Assembly (NCBI GenBank): GCA_016808115.1
Contig: JAEQBH010000659.1
Span: forward strand, 372,001-436,000
From: Tetrastigma voinierianum
Lineage: Eukaryota; Streptophyta; Magnoliopsida; Vitales; Vitaceae
Length of the DNA: 64,000 bases
Reading direction: 5' to 3'
The notes under the pieces were generated by a model. It searched no databases, was not told the origin of the DNA, and saw only the letters and a program-made list of their open reading frames with translations. Shown here in pieces: positions 35,235 through 47,555 of the stretch; within the stretch, counting starts at the first letter, position 1; every line of letters begins with the position of its first letter. The translations under genes and the position numbers were made by a program.

Positions 35235-35990
35235 CGAGCCGATGCCTTAATGTTTGATTTCCCATTGTTGACTTGCTTCACTCCATTAAATTTGGCTGAC
35301 CAAATTTCAAGAAGTGGCTATCGATGGCAATACCAAAACACCGCTTCAATTTGCCATTATTTCGCACTGGGCCTCGCCTTCCCTCGCATTCTCGACCCAC
35401 CGAACAAACCCATCTATCACTTGATTTTCAGCTTCCCCAGCCTTGTGCTTGTTATTCAAGTAAATATGTTCAGCCCAATGTCATGTTGCCAAATGTAAGT
35501 TGCATGACTCCATTCCAAGAATTAATGATTGGCGCTTGGCAAGGCGTAAATGGTCTTCCCAGATGTATTTGGCACATGATCAGCTCCATTTGCTATTACT
35601 GTTACACTACAAAAGTCTACTGGATAGTAGAATTTGTCTACCTTTACCAACACATCCTCAACTATCCCCTTAGGGATCTTCACCGATTGATCGGCTAATG
35701 ATAGAGTTATGCTGGTAGGTTTAAGCTCTCCCAAACCTAACCGCTATACACCGAGTAATATGGCGGCAAATAGTTCACATCACCCTAAATCTAGCAAAGG
35801 CTTTGTCTATGCAAGTCCCACCAATGTTAATCGAAATTGTGGGAGATCCTCGATCCTTGTATTTGATCAATTTGCTTTGGATTATGGCACCGACTCGTCG
35901 CTTAAAATGCCTTTTTCTCAATGCCCAACCCTTTGGATTGTACAAAGATCTTCAAAATTTGCAGATAGGCAGGATTCTGCTTGATGATGT
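35235..35990 (-). pseudogene. C aspartic protease remnant
   Basis: Minus ORF 35522-35734 begins MGELKPTSITLSLADQSVKI and continues through IVEDVLVKVDKFYYPVDF, the most recognisable part of Athila protease. An ILGRPFL-like segment is decayed (NTSGKTIYALP). Upstream (35740-35830) the active-site region is not intact. Downstream (about 35440-35500) an LTFGNMT-like word fits the conserved tail. Continuous with gag upstream. Confidence 0.85.
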
Positions 35991-37720
35991 CCAAATGAGG
36001 TATGTTGACCTTCACCTGCCTTAGGACTTCTAGGATGCCTGCCTGCTGCGATGCCTTCTTCTTGCTTCTTAGTGCTTGGGGAAATGGAGGTGGCATGTAG
36101 TGCTCCATTGAGTCCTCCTTCAGGAAAATGTGTTCTGGCTCCAATTCTTCTTTGCTCTCAACCTGCTTGGGCATTAATACCCAACCCTTTCCACTCCTCA
36201 AAGGTGATTATAGCCTTGACCTCATCCATTCCCGAATTGTCAATGAACCTACCTCATGGACTCCCTCTGATGGCAAAGGTTTGGGAAGCGGAACCTCCTC
36301 TCTCCCGTACCCCAAAGATATCATTGGATTCATGATCGAACACGCAGCTGTCTATTTTCTCGATTAAGATCACTCTCAAGCCCATCTATTCTCTTGTTCA
36401 GTGTGCTCTCTACAGTATCAATCCTTTGTGCCAATTGTGCATTGATCCCTTTTATTCTCTCCATAAGTCGCCACCACTCCGCTTCAAATTCGCAGATTAT
36501 TGTCTAACTCGGGAGAAGTGGATGATGGTGGCAGGAGCCAGATGAGGAACCAACCAGGTTTGCACCCGGGGGCACATAGGCAAGGGGGTTAGGTTTCTAG
36601 AGAGGTTAGCATTCCAATGAATTGTATGTGTTACCGTATGGGGCATTAGGTTGTGACTTGTATTGACCTACGGCATGGGCATGTTCTGCCATCAAATCCT
36701 TCACTGATGGGACACTGATAGTTTTCCTCGGATGGACCGTGGCCTGATAATTGTCAGTTGGAAGGGTCTCGTGTTATTTTCAACATCACTGTACTATGGG
36801 ATTCTTTCCTTCAACTCCTCCATCTTCCTAGCTAGTGGCTGAGATTTTTGCTTTCATTTCCATGTCCTCTAAAGTGTAAAATTCCTCCCTTTTGGTGTGC
36901 CGGGAGGGCCTCATTTTCCACTCTCTAATGAATCTCCTAACCTCTTGAAGTTTTAGCTACATAACCTCAAGAAATCCATGGTCTTCATCCGGCTTTGCTC
37001 GTAAAATCACTTCACACATGGTTTCTAAAGAATTGTTTCATGGCGTGGGGACATACCTTCCCATTATGTAAAAATGATCTCACTAACATCCGTGTGTCAA
37101 AACCATGATGTGGACAAGCACCATAAAAGTCCATGAATTCTCCCAAAGATTGGTAGAATTTCATTGTCATAGGCCGAGTAAGTGCAGATCCGCTTCAAAC
37201 TGCTGGTCTTTGTGGCACTAAAGAATTTCTTCAAAAATTCAAATGCCTTGAAGACCGGGCTACAAATTTAATCGCTCTCACTCGGCGCTGAATTGACCCA
37301 AATCTTGGCTTTGTCCTTGAGTGTCAACGGGAATGCCTCTGCCTTGAGCAACCTTATGCTCCGCTATACCTTCCTCAAGGTAGTATACCTCCTCAAAATC
37401 CCGTATGTGTGAATATAGATTTTCATTCTCCATACCATGAAGTTGCAGGAAGGTGGTACTAGGTAGGGTCTCACTGCTACATCCTCAGCAGGAGGTATGA
37501 TGCAGGAGGGGGCACTAACTCTAGGAGGGTGTATGTGTTCCCTCATCGACCAGTATGCTGTTGGATTCATAGGGGGTGCTTGTTGACTTTGGTCGCTCCT
37601 CATGTGGGGATGATCCACTGTCATTGCAGCACAATTCCATTTCTCACACTTTGTTCAATTGATGCACTCACTCTTTGCAATCTACCTGATATCCCTTCCT
37701 GGTCCCAAGCACGCATAAGC
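35991..37720 (-). pseudogene. C gag remnant
   Basis: Reads on minus from about 37720. ORF 37364-37624 carries REHIHPPRVSAPSCIIPP, the N-terminal gag signature also seen in B. Capsid pieces follow in several frames at about 36950-37340 (including a CPHHGFDT word near 37095). ORF 35902-36201 carries EEHIFLKEDSMEHYMPPPFP-like and KKKASQQAGILEVLRQVKVN segments, typical of the Athila gag-protease junction. The plus-strand ORFs at 36051-36367 are shadows. Confidence 0.85.
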
Positions 37721-37940
37721 ACTGGTTATTAATGTAAATTAGACACAACAAAGAACACAAGCAATCCGCTCAATGGTCGCTGTTAGTTAAAACAAACCGA
37801 CCGTTAAAAAAAACAAGGCAAGACTCATAAAGTATGGAAACTTGCGCCTCGCACACTAATTCAAAAAGAACTAAAAGGGGTCACCAACACTTGTAATGTT
37901 GATTACAAGTACACATCAACTCATCAAATGTAGTTTGAAT

Positions 37941-37960
37941 CATCCCCAAGAACGACACCA
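37941..37960 (-). other. C primer-binding site
   Basis: Minus strand reads TGGTGTCGTTCTTGGGGATG, a CpG-decayed form of the tRNA-Asp complement, two bases from the LTR end. Confidence 0.75.
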
Positions 37961-37962
37961 TA

Positions 37963-39496
37963 TGATTCAGGCACGATAGTGTGATCTCTAATCAACAATA
38001 TTCAGATTCTTAGTTCCTCCATCGCCGTAGTCAAGCTACCGCAAAGATACAGCAGCTTCTAGGGTCGAACACGGGGATGGGTTTTCATCCTGATTGATTG
38101 GCATCGCGTTGGAAAATGGTGAGGCTTTTGTTTGATTTGTGGATTTGCTTAAAAATAGCTGGGAGCTCTGCTGGGTCACCGACCGACCGTAATGGCTTAA
38201 AGTGAATCGTGAAATGGTAACTTTGAAGGCTCGGGCTACTAGCTTGATAACATGAGGGTATTAAGGTGTCCTTTAAGACTGCATTAGGAGCAAATGACCT
38301 ATAGTCAAAGCCAAAACCGGATCTTTGTTTAACTATAAAACCTAACGCTAGAACCACTCCTATTTGAGTCAACACCAGTATTATGCATCAAAAGTCCCAT
38401 TCAGTTTAAAACTCTAGCATTCAACCTCCTCACAAGGGTTTTAAATATATCTGAAGGATATCAGTGTATCTAGCATTAAGAATGCACGAACCCTAAAGCA
38501 TGACAAGTATCGACCAAGGGTAGGACATTAAATGGCATTAAACCCTAGTTTGGAAAGTTAAACTATACCATTTTACAACATGAGGACAACCCGCAAAGAG
38601 CCCCAAAACTGTGCCAAACACCTCTTCGTTATGAGGCTTAACAAGCATCCCTTGAGTTGTCATCCCTTAAGGGTTGTGGTTTGGCAAATACTCTAGAAAA
38701 TGAAAGAAAGAGGAGAGGGAAGAGAGCAAATGAAACCCTAAAAGAGTCATGAATTTTATAAAATGAATAAGTCGCTACAAAATTGCTAAGGGTTGGCAAA
38801 ATTATGGGGTTTATATAGTCCACTCAAAAGTGTGAAATACAATAGCCTAAAATATTGGCTTACAAAAGGGACAAGGTGGTAATACACCAAAACGTAGTCG
38901 TTGCAACAGCATACAAAATCACAGGGGCGTGAATTTATGCAGAGGATTTCGCGAGATAGCGAAATTTTCGCTAGTCTAGCTTAAATTTCAAATTCTAGTG
39001 AAATTATTGTGAGATACCTAAATTAAATTTTCAGCACAAGAAATTTCGCTTAGCAATAAATTTCACAAATTTAGTTAGTACCCTCAATTTCGCTAGATTT
39101 GCGAAATTTTCGCTATGATTGCGAATTTTTTTTATGATTGCGAAATTCGCAATCCCGCAAAATTTCGCAATTCAGCTTAAATCCTGATCGCTCATTGCTT
39201 TGCTCACGCATCTCACCGATCGCACGCCTTCAAAATCCACTTCAAAATCCTTTATTTTTTGATGGTTGAAAACACCGCGGATTCCTTAGCATTCGCACAT
39301 ATCTTGTCATCAAACTCTAAAACACAAGTAATAGGTACGCAAAGACTCGTAAAATCACTAAAAACAAGTCAAATGGCATTAGTGGAACTAAGTGACCTGC
39401 ACACATCAATCGGGCGACTGATATGATTAGTGCGCAAAAAGCACTGCCAAACCTATCTTGGATAGGGCTCAAAATAGCACTCGGGGCAACTAATCA
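37963..39496 (-). repeat. C 5' LTR (1534 bases)
   Basis: Complete copy: plus-strand edges TGATTCAGGC and TTGCCTAATCA-like ...CAACTAATCA. It contains the leader hairpin (about 38647-38672), a TATA-like box on minus (about 38810) and decayed GCGAAATT boxes at 38950-39180. The 5 bases after it (39497-39501, gacct) cannot be compared because the other end is deleted. Confidence 0.88.
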
Positions 39497-40303
39497 GACC
39501 TCAGGCACAGTCAAGAGAGGGTCAGCATTGAAAAAGAAAGCCTTCCTAACTAACAAGTCGCCATCATTCGTGAGCAAAAAACCCCAAAGTGATATATGAT
39601 CCAAGATCCTTCTACAATATCAACAACATCAGAGTGGACTCAGATTGACAAAGCACTGCTAGACTTGGGGGCCAAACCTACGCCATTTTCAAAGATATAC
39701 GCTTGGGTTTGGGGGAGCTTAAGCTCACCAACATCACTCTATCATTAGTCGATCGATCTTAAAAATTCCTAAGGAATAGTTGAGGGATGTGGGTCAGCGA
39801 AGGTGGACAAATTCTACTACCCAGTGGATTTTGTAGTGCTCGATACCGAATCGATCGCAAGTGGGCTTAATCATGTGCCAATTATCCTGGGAATGGGGCT
39901 GGCTACTTCCAATGCGAGCAATCAATTGGTTTAATGGAGCCGCGTGTGCCTCACATTTGGCAACATGACATCGAGCTCAATATTTTCACCTGAGTAACAA
40001 GCACAAGCAAGCAGAAGGTGAGAGGCAAGAGGTTGATGGTCTCCGCTTCAATTGGTCAAGGTGAATGTCATCATCATACATCTCTCTACTCTCTCTACTC
40101 TCCCAATGTCTAAACCGAGGCGGAATTGGTTCAGAAAAGTGAAGCAGTTGATAGAGAATTGACTACATCGGCCACTCCTACAGAACAAATATTCCCTCCA
40201 ACACCAGCAAGTGAAAAGAAGCTCAAAACAAAGGAGCTGAGCATGAAGGCTGCAGCACACATCACTGCAGGGGTGAAGGAGCTCCTCCTCCTTGATCCTC
40301 CAT
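39497..40303 (+). pseudogene. B gag end and protease remnant
   Basis: Continues B after element C. A KKKAF word (about 39528-39545) is the gag-protease junction. The active-site region reads ALLDLGAK (about 39652-39675; DLGA is the normal Athila form). A GELKLTNITLSL-like piece (39715-39755) and KVDKFYYPVDFVVLDT (about 39801-39848) follow. Tail: MTSELNIF-like near 39965 and a stop after a KELLLLDPP end (40275-40303). It parallels the IILLDPP end of A. Confidence 0.85.
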
Positions 40304-40559
40304 GAGTTGAACCAGTGTAAATGAGCTGGTTTGGTCTCCACTGAGACCAATTGCAAATTTCAAAATTTTGATTTTTAGTTTAATGTAATAATTTTCGCCT
40401 ACTTTATTTTTAGTACTCTTTTTACTCTTAATTTAACTAAATATAAAATTTCAATTTTAGTAATTTTACTTTAATTTTATTTTATTTATTTTATCTTATT
40501 TTAATTTATCTAACTTAAATGTTGTGTTTTTCAACATGTTGGAAAATTGAGCAGGCATG

Positions 40560-40860
40560 AATTTCCGCAATAATGGCGAAATCCACCTCGCCGGCAACCC
40601 GGGACCTTCGCTTGCCTACCGCTAAGACACCCCACCCCGCCCCCCATCATTCTCCCTTCACACCATCTCCCGAGCCGCCGCCGAGCCTCCCCGTCCCTCG
40701 CCTCCTAAAGGTCCCGCGTCCCGCAAGATCCTCCTAAGCCCCGCCTCGCCGCCCTACCGAGAGCACGCCCAGGCCACCACGGTCCAGACCTCGCAAGACG
40801 CCCGCACCACCGCGCAGCCATCGCCCCGTGACCGCGCCGAGCCCAGAGCCGCCTCGCTAC
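40560..40860 (+). pseudogene. B GC-rich block, first part
   Basis: An abrupt change from AT-rich spacer to very GC-rich, Pro/Arg-coding-like sequence. It is cut by the LTR of A at 40861 and resumes at 50432. No domain is recognised. The 5 bases before A (gctac) and after A (gcagg) do not form a clear duplication. Confidence 0.55.
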
Positions 40861-42485
40861 CGATTAGTGCCCAAAAAGTGCAATTTCAACCCTATATTAG
40901 ATAAGTTCAGTGCTTTTGCATTAATCATGTCATTTATACCAACTGAAGTGTTCAAGTCTTCTTAGCACCACTTTGCCATTTAAAGTATTTTGGTTGTTTT
41001 GTGTGCTCGAGCACTTTAGAAGTTCAATACTCTGGATGTGTGATTTAATCATGAAGTTTCAACTCATGTCACCATCAACCGTACCCAAGAATCAATGAAA
41101 AACTAAGGCAGCGAAGAAAAAATTGGATGCAAAGAGGGAAGACAGGAGGCAGCAAAGTGAAATCGCAAACCATCAATTCTTTTCGCTAAGCCCCGCTAAA
41201 TTTCGCTGATTGCAAATGGCAGGTTTAGCGAAAATTTTTCGAAGTTCACGAAATTGCGGATTTTCGCAGACACCAGAGCCCGCTTAGGTAATCGCTCCTA
41301 CGAAATTTCATGATTTCGCATCATCAAAATTCCTCGCTTAGTTGGTAAATTCCTCGCTTAGCTAGCTTAAACTGCTGCCTTAGCTAATCTTTCTATTTCG
41401 CTTATGCATGGTGATTTCGCTACTTCCAAATAAATTCTTCAATTCCTAAATAAATTCACCGTCACATGTTTTTTGTAATTAATGCCAACCGACTTCAAAT
41501 TTGGTGTATTACTCTCTTTGTCCTTATAGAACTTAGCCAAATTGTTAGGTTTTTTGGTATTTTCACGTATTGAGGTGGCCTATATAAACCCCTCTCTTTT
41601 GTAATCAATATAGAATTTGGTGAAACACCTTAGGGAAGAAGAAATTTTGTAAGTTTTCATTTTGTAAATAAAGTCTCGTATTTTAGTTAGGTTTTGCCTT
41701 TCTCTCTTCTCTCTCCTCTTTCCTTATTTTCTGGCTGCCAAACACCCTTCTCGAGGATGACAACTCAAGAGAGATACTGGGCTGTTTCCTTTCTTTGAAG
41801 CATAAGGCAGCTAGCTTGGTCAGCAAGTATATGCATGTCGTCTCTCTGTACTGAAAGTCACAGTACGTATTTATGGTCCTTTACTTTCTCAAATTAGGTT
41901 GAATAGCTTTGAATGTTATTGATTTGGCCAATACTCTCCATGTTTTAGGATACACAAGGTAGTACTACATATATATGATTTACTAAATGGTTCATTAGAT
42001 GGTCTTTACGAGCCTCCGAAATGATATTTAATGCTGTGGTTTTAAACTGAAAAAGGGCCATAGCCGCATGCTACCTGTAAGACTCAAATAGGAGTTGTTG
42101 TTAGGGTGAGGTTTGCTAGTTAAACATAGATCCTAAGTATGCTCGACTATAGGTTGCATGTCATAACGCGAGGATAAAACCCGAGGACACTTGTTTGCCC
42201 TAACTTACCGCTAGTGACTCAAATCTTCAAAGTTAACTTTTTCACACTTCACTTTCGCTTACAATTTCGCCAACCTACTTCCACTGCTTTTGAAGCAAAT
42301 CCAAAAAGTCCCAAATAGAAAGCCTACCTTTACACTCATGCGTATCATTCTTAGAATGAAAACCCATCCCTCGTGAGCCACCCTGTATTCACTATACTGG
42401 GCAGCAGTCGATCACGACAAAGAGTAGGAACTTAGGTGTATATAAATTTTGTTGATTTTAGCTCACCATCGTAAGTACCTAATCA
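40861..42485 (+). repeat. A 5' LTR
   Basis: Starts CGATTAGTGCCC (T of the terminal TG changed to C) and ends CCTAATCA. TATATAA at 41581, pyrimidine tract at 41698-41725, leader hairpin at about 41752-41775 (CTCGAGGATGACAACTCAAG). Decayed GCGAAATT boxes at 41165-41420. Pairs with 48820-50431. Confidence 0.88.
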
Positions 42486-42488
42486 AAA

Positions 42489-42508
42489 TGGCGCCGTTGC
42501 CGGGATGG
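42489..42508 (+). other. A primer-binding site (tRNA-Asp)
   Basis: TGGCGCCGTTGCCGGGATGG, three bases after the LTR end. The first 16 bases match the complement of the plant tRNA-Asp 3' end exactly. It is the best PBS of this family in the window. Confidence 0.92.
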
Positions 42509-42728
42509 TACCAAACTACTAATGGTAAGTTGAAGTGTGCTTCGTGATCAACATCACAAGCAAGGTAACCTTTTTAATTCTTTTCATCACCAATTACAGG
42601 AACCGCCGCCATTACTTTGCAAGGATCGACCGCTTCTCGCTTTTAGTCGGTTTTAATTTTTGTTATTTAACTTTAATCTTTTTGCAAGCTCTGTAGTTGC
42701 TCTTTGTTGTCTCTAAATTTTGTAACAG

Positions 42729-44290
42729 GTGTTTATGCAACAGTGGGATAGAGACACATCAGGTAGATTGCATAGGATAAGTACACAACTTGACTGGCTA
42801 GTGGTAGGTGTACTATACGTACATGGATCCCATGCACGAGACAATGAGTCAACCCGGGAACCCCATGAATCAGTGCTTATGAGACCATGGGGATCATCCA
42901 CCCTCCTAGGTCGGTGCCCCCGTCTGTATCATTCCTCCTATGAAGATGTAGCGGTGAGGCCATATTTAATTACCCCTACTCCCCATATCATGGTATGGAA
43001 AGCGAAAATCCATACACTCATAATAGGGATTTTGAGGAGGTTTGCACTACGCTTCAAGGAAGGTATGATGGACAATAGTTCATGAAGCTAAAAGCATTTC
43101 CATTGACTCTAAAGGACAAGGCCAAGATATGGCTCAACTCATTGAGGCCTAGAACCATTCGAAATTGGGCTGAGCTGCAGGCTGAATTCTTGAAGAAGTT
43201 CTTCAGTGCTCATAAGACTAATAATTTGAAGAGACAAATTTATACCTTTGCAGCTCATGATGGTGAGAGATTTTACCAGTGTTGGGAAAGATTTATGGAA
43301 ACCATCAGTGCATGCCCACATCATGGGTTTGACACTTGGATGTTGGTGAACCACTTCTATGGTGGTATGTCTCCTGCCATGAGGCAGCTTTTGGAAACCA
43401 TGTGTGGAGGAGACTTTCTAAGTAAGCATCAGGACGAAGCCCGCAGTTTTTAAATTACGTCATTTGCGAAACTCCTCTAGGGTTGGGATGAGGCCTAACC
43501 ACAGAATTGGAAAGGATGAGACCCACAGTTAACCAAAGGGGTGGGATGTATGCACTGCCAGAAGAAATAGAGATGAGAGCTAGGATTTCCAGCCCTAGCG
43601 GAAAGTGGAGGCAGAGGCAAACAACTCCGAGAGGTGCATGCGGTGCAGAAAATCCCTACACGGTCAATCCTTGCAATTTCCAATCCTTGTGCACCCAGTG
43701 AACCATGTCTATAGCCCCTACGATGAAGGATTTGATGTCGGAATGTCTACGAACCTTTGTAGGGCCATTGCCCCCAACAATCGATGCTCCATATGGAAAT
43801 ACTTACAATTCAATTGGAGGAATCACTAACCTCATGGAGACTGCCCCCTGCCTATGTACCCCCAGGTGCCAAACCTCAGTTAGTTCCCCCCTCACAGTCA
43901 CAACAACCATCATCCTCTTCTCCATTAGAACAAGCCATATTGAATTTGAGTAAGGTGGTAGAGCCTTTGTTGAGGCAAGGAATCAATGTGCAAGCGCCTG
44001 AAGGATTGATCTTGTAGAAAGTACAACGAATAAGAGAATAGATGGGCTTGAGAGCAATCTCAACCAGAAAATTGACAACTCAGTATTCAATCACTAAGAT
44101 CAACAAGTTGCTGAAGTACGAGAGAAAGGTTTCCATCACAAACACTTCCAAATCCCAAGGGAATTCATGAGGTAGGATCATCCAACAATTCGGGAATGGA
44201 TGAGGTTAAGGCTATAATTACCCTAAGAAGTGGAAAAGAGGTTGATCAACCCATGCCAAAGCCTGTTGAAGAATCAATCAAGGAGAAGAA
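42729..44290 (+). pseudogene. A gag remnant, capsid part largely open
   Basis: N-terminal ORF 42729-43085 starts MFMQQWDRDTSGRLHR; a frameshift near 43080 leads into ORF 43082-43453. That ORF carries the capsid core: KLKAFPLTLKDKAKIWLNSL, FLKKFFSAHKTNNLKRQI, YQCWERFMETISACPHHGFD and FYGGMSPAMRQLLETMCGG. A Pro/Gln-rich linker follows (43784-44017, SQSQQPSSSSPLEQAILNLS) with a coiled coil (RIDGLESNLNQKID, about 44035-44080). DEVKAIITLRSGKEVDQP ends gag near 44200-44250. This is the best preserved gag in the window, but at least three frameshifts break it. Confidence 0.9.
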
Positions 44291-45250
44291 TTCTGAGCAT
44301 ATTCTCCTAAAGGAGGATTCAATGAAATACATATGCCACCTCCCGTTTCCTGACACTTAGAGGTAAGAAGAAGGCATCTCGACAAGCGAGGCATTTTAGG
44401 GTCTAAGGCAAGTGAAGGTTAACATACCTCTGTTGGACATAATAAACAAGTCCACCTTATGCAAAATTTTGAAAGATCTTTGCCACAATCAAGAAGGGAT
44501 TAGGCATTAAGAAGAAGAAGGCATTTCTCCTTGAACAAGTCAGGTGCCGCCAATCAACAAATACCACGTAATACGAGGATCAGGATCTCCCACAATTTCG
44601 GTCAATATTGGTGGGAATTGCATGAAGAAATCATTGCTTGATTTAGGAGCCAGTGTGAAGACTCATGCCGTGTCGGTATCATGAGCGGTTGGAGTGCAGG
44701 TGAACTTAAACTACTGACATCACCTCTAACTGTGATAGATCGGTGAAAATCCCTAAGGGATAGTTGAGGATGTCTTAGTGAGATAGACAAATTCTACTAC
44801 CAGTAGATTTTGTAATGCCCGACACTAGGCAATTGCAAGTGGAACCCAATCATGTTCCAATCATCTTAGGAAGACCATTTAAATACAACTAATGCAATAA
44901 TAAATTGCCGGAATGGAGTCATGCAACTTACCTTTGGTAACATGACTATGGAGTTGAACATCTTTCATCTGAACAACAAGCAAAAGTTGCTAGACTATGA
45001 AAATCAAATAATTGATGAAGTTGTTTCAAATGGTCAATATGCAGGGAAGCACAGTGTCCAGGAATTGCAAGGAGTAATCAGCCAAGGAGATGAAGAAATT
45101 TTGGTCCTGCCATCAACACCTACTGCAAGCCAATTGATCAATTCAAAGGCCATCACTGAGGACCAGGTCAACAATTGGGCACCCAACAAAATGGAATCAG
45201 CCCAGGCTACTGCAGGGGTTGAGGAGATCATTCTCCTTGACCCTCCTTGA
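44291..45250 (+). pseudogene. A aspartic protease remnant and tail ORF
   Basis: Active-site region KSLLDLGASV at 44627-44658. An IVEDVL piece near 44765-44780 and an FYYxVDF-like piece near 44790-44812 are shifted. The open tail 44921-45250 starts MQLTFGNMTMELNIFHLNNK and ends GVEEIILLDPP with a stop. It corresponds to the region after the protease core in Athila gag-pro. No RT follows. Confidence 0.85.
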
Positions 45251-45640
45251 GTAATTTTGAGATTTTGAACTGGTTCGGTGTTTTCAAAAACCGAATTGCA
45301 GTTCCACAATCTTTACTTTCTGTCTTAAGTTAGTTAATTTTGATAGTTTCAGTTATTTTTCGAAAATTTTTTAACTTAGCATTTTTCATTTTCTAGTAAT
45401 TTAGTTTGTATAGTATAGTATTGTGTTTTAAATTTTAATTACAGTACATATAGTAAATTTTATAATAATAATTCTTATTTTATATATTATTAATTAATTT
45501 AAAATTTTTGAAATGCAGGTAGTGTACTAGGTTTGAGCCAAAATTAAGCTAAAAATAGAAAATTGGCGGGAAGACCCTTCAGTTTTGCCCATGTTGGTTC
45601 TATATAAACACAGGAGGATAGCCAAATAGTCACTTCATAT
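45251..45640 (+). other. AT-rich spacer between protease and GC-rich block of A
   Basis: AT-rich, no coding signal. Starts with a TTTTCAAAAACCG stretch and ends with a TATATAAA (45602) just before the GC-rich block. This TATA-like word could be a promoter for the block; that is only a suggestion. Confidence 0.45.
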
Positions 45641-47555
45641 TTCCCTCCACAGCGAAGGCCTCTGCGAAATACGAGAACCACGACCTTAGCGCGCGGTTCA
45701 CCGTGCATTTTGCCCTTCTGCGTAGATTAGCCGTGACCCGAGCCGCCCGGTACTACGCCTGTGCATCGCGCGCCTACACCTGCGTACGGCGGTGGGGCGA
45801 ATGCGGCCCGAGCATCCACCGCCTTGCCCGCGCCCGCTCCCGGTGATCGGCTGCCCCGGACTGAGCCGTCGCAGGGCCCGGTGAGCCTCATTGCCCGATT
45901 CGGGAGGCTAGTGCCTTTGGATTCGGCTTTTGGTGCCTGTCCCAACATTTGATCAGTTCTCGAGCCTTGTTTAGCTAGTCAAGCATTTTCAGACTGCGAC
46001 CAGTGAGCCCGATTCATCGGCGTTGAGTGACTCGATCGTCTTGAGCCTCGGGTTCGAATCTGAGCTCGGCTGCATTTTGGGAGTGAGTTGAGCCCTTTTC
46101 CAGTATTTTATTTCTATATCAGTATGGTTCATACTCGGGGTGGGTCGCATTCGGCCCATGGGTGAATTCAATGTACACCGAGAGAGGCCCGACTCGGTCC
46201 CAACTCGATGCCATCAGATCCAGTAGTACGAGGGCCTAAGGGATTCGAAGCGCTATCGGTCTGGATGGGACCCGTGCCCCATCACAGCCTCGGAGGAGAG
46301 TTCGGATGGGGCCTCCAGCGAGCCCACACAGCCAGGAACCCCGAGGCGAGTCATCATCTCGGCCCGGTAGATCACGATCCTATCTGCTTTGTGGAAGGCC
46401 ATCACCGCAAATTTGTCCTTGCCTCGGATTCGGGCCGTGTTCGTAGGGAACCCCATTACAGAGATGTACAACTCCATCGTGAGCCGTTCCATCAGAATTC
46501 GTACTCACGGCGTCATGAGGTGATCTGGTAGGGAGTCCATTGAGATTGATCGAGGATTATTATTTGTGCCTTTCATAACCCGGCGGTATTACTACCCACA
46601 GTGGTGTTGCGGTTTTACCTCGATGATGACCTCTCGGCGGCCGTCGTGAGCTTGATTCGTTGATGATCGCCCGCGGTACCAGGCGGCGATATTTCACGGC
46701 TCTTGTCCTGCTATCGCGCCGGCAATCACGAGAGATTCTGAGGTGGGCCCACCCGCCTCATCAGCGAGATGGATTTGAGCACTGGTCGGAGACACCAGCT
46801 GCTTTGGACGGTATTTTACGAGGAGCGGCTCACGCGCCGGATGCGTGCTCGACCATGCATTCGGGGCAGGCTTATTTAAAACCCCGGCATTACGTGCGGA
46901 GGAGCCATATTGGAGGCTATTTAGGATCTCGGAGGATATTGGTTCAGTCCCTCACGGTTGGTGATGACACCTCCTTGCTTACATTTTGAGGAGAAGGTCC
47001 ATCGGAGGACTGAGTGCGACGGAGGCATTCCCGCTACTTATCTGGGACTCACTGTGCGGGTTCTCGGCGTATAGGATTCCCGAGAGGATCGGGATCGAGA
47101 TGAGGGTTCGATGCCCCTGGTGTATCGGTGGGTGGGTGATGACTATGCCCGTATCTTTCCACTTCACGACCACGGGACCGGGAGGAGTCAGGGTCGGGAG
47201 GCGAGACCACCATACGGATGATATACCTGCCCCTGAGCGAGATACGACGTCCGGTTCGGCGGATATCACGCCCATCCCCTCCTCCACGGACTACATCAGC
47301 GGTTCGGCGAGATCTCGGCCCATCCTATTGACACACCATTCGCGGATACGGTCATGCCCCATTTCGAGAGAGATAGGCGGGTGTGATGGATGTTGTACTA
47401 GCGACCACAGGCGGCTGGCGTCTGCGAAGCCAGGATCGGAGGTTGACCAGTGCTACTCTATGCTTCAGCCAGTCATGGCCTTCTCAGGTCTTCCTCGTCA
47501 ATCTGATCTGAAGGCCCACTATGAAATGGCGCCTATTGTGGATGTTACAGCGTGA
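45640..47555 (+). pseudogene. A GC-rich coding-like block, function unknown
   Basis: GC- and CpG-rich throughout, ending near the ORF 46986-47555 (189 residues, the longest open frame in the window). Others are 45761-45952, 46208-46531 and 46660-46989, the last ending RHYVRRSHIGGYLGSRRI. That word has a decayed counterpart in B near 51425-51475 (YVRRGEHLRGF). Frames change often, so no single protein can be proposed. Possibly the Athila ORF-1-like region, but this is weak. Confidence 0.5.

Larger units (their letters stand above)
30042..39496 (-). mobile_element. Athila-like element C, gag-protease type, inserted in B
   Basis: Minus-strand order: 5' LTR (39496-37963), PBS (37960-37941), gag, protease, GC-rich block, 3' noncoding region, PPT remnant, 3' LTR (31462-30042). 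The 3' LTR lacks about 150 bases at its outer end and B lacks some gag-protease sequence at the same junction, so a deletion probably followed insertion. No RT or integrase between protease and GC-rich block. Confidence 0.85.

Noticed and set aside
46986..47555. 189-residue plus ORF as an intact host gene
   Set aside because: It lies inside the GC-rich block of element A, in line with blocks in B and C. Composition makes long chance frames likely and no domain is seen.
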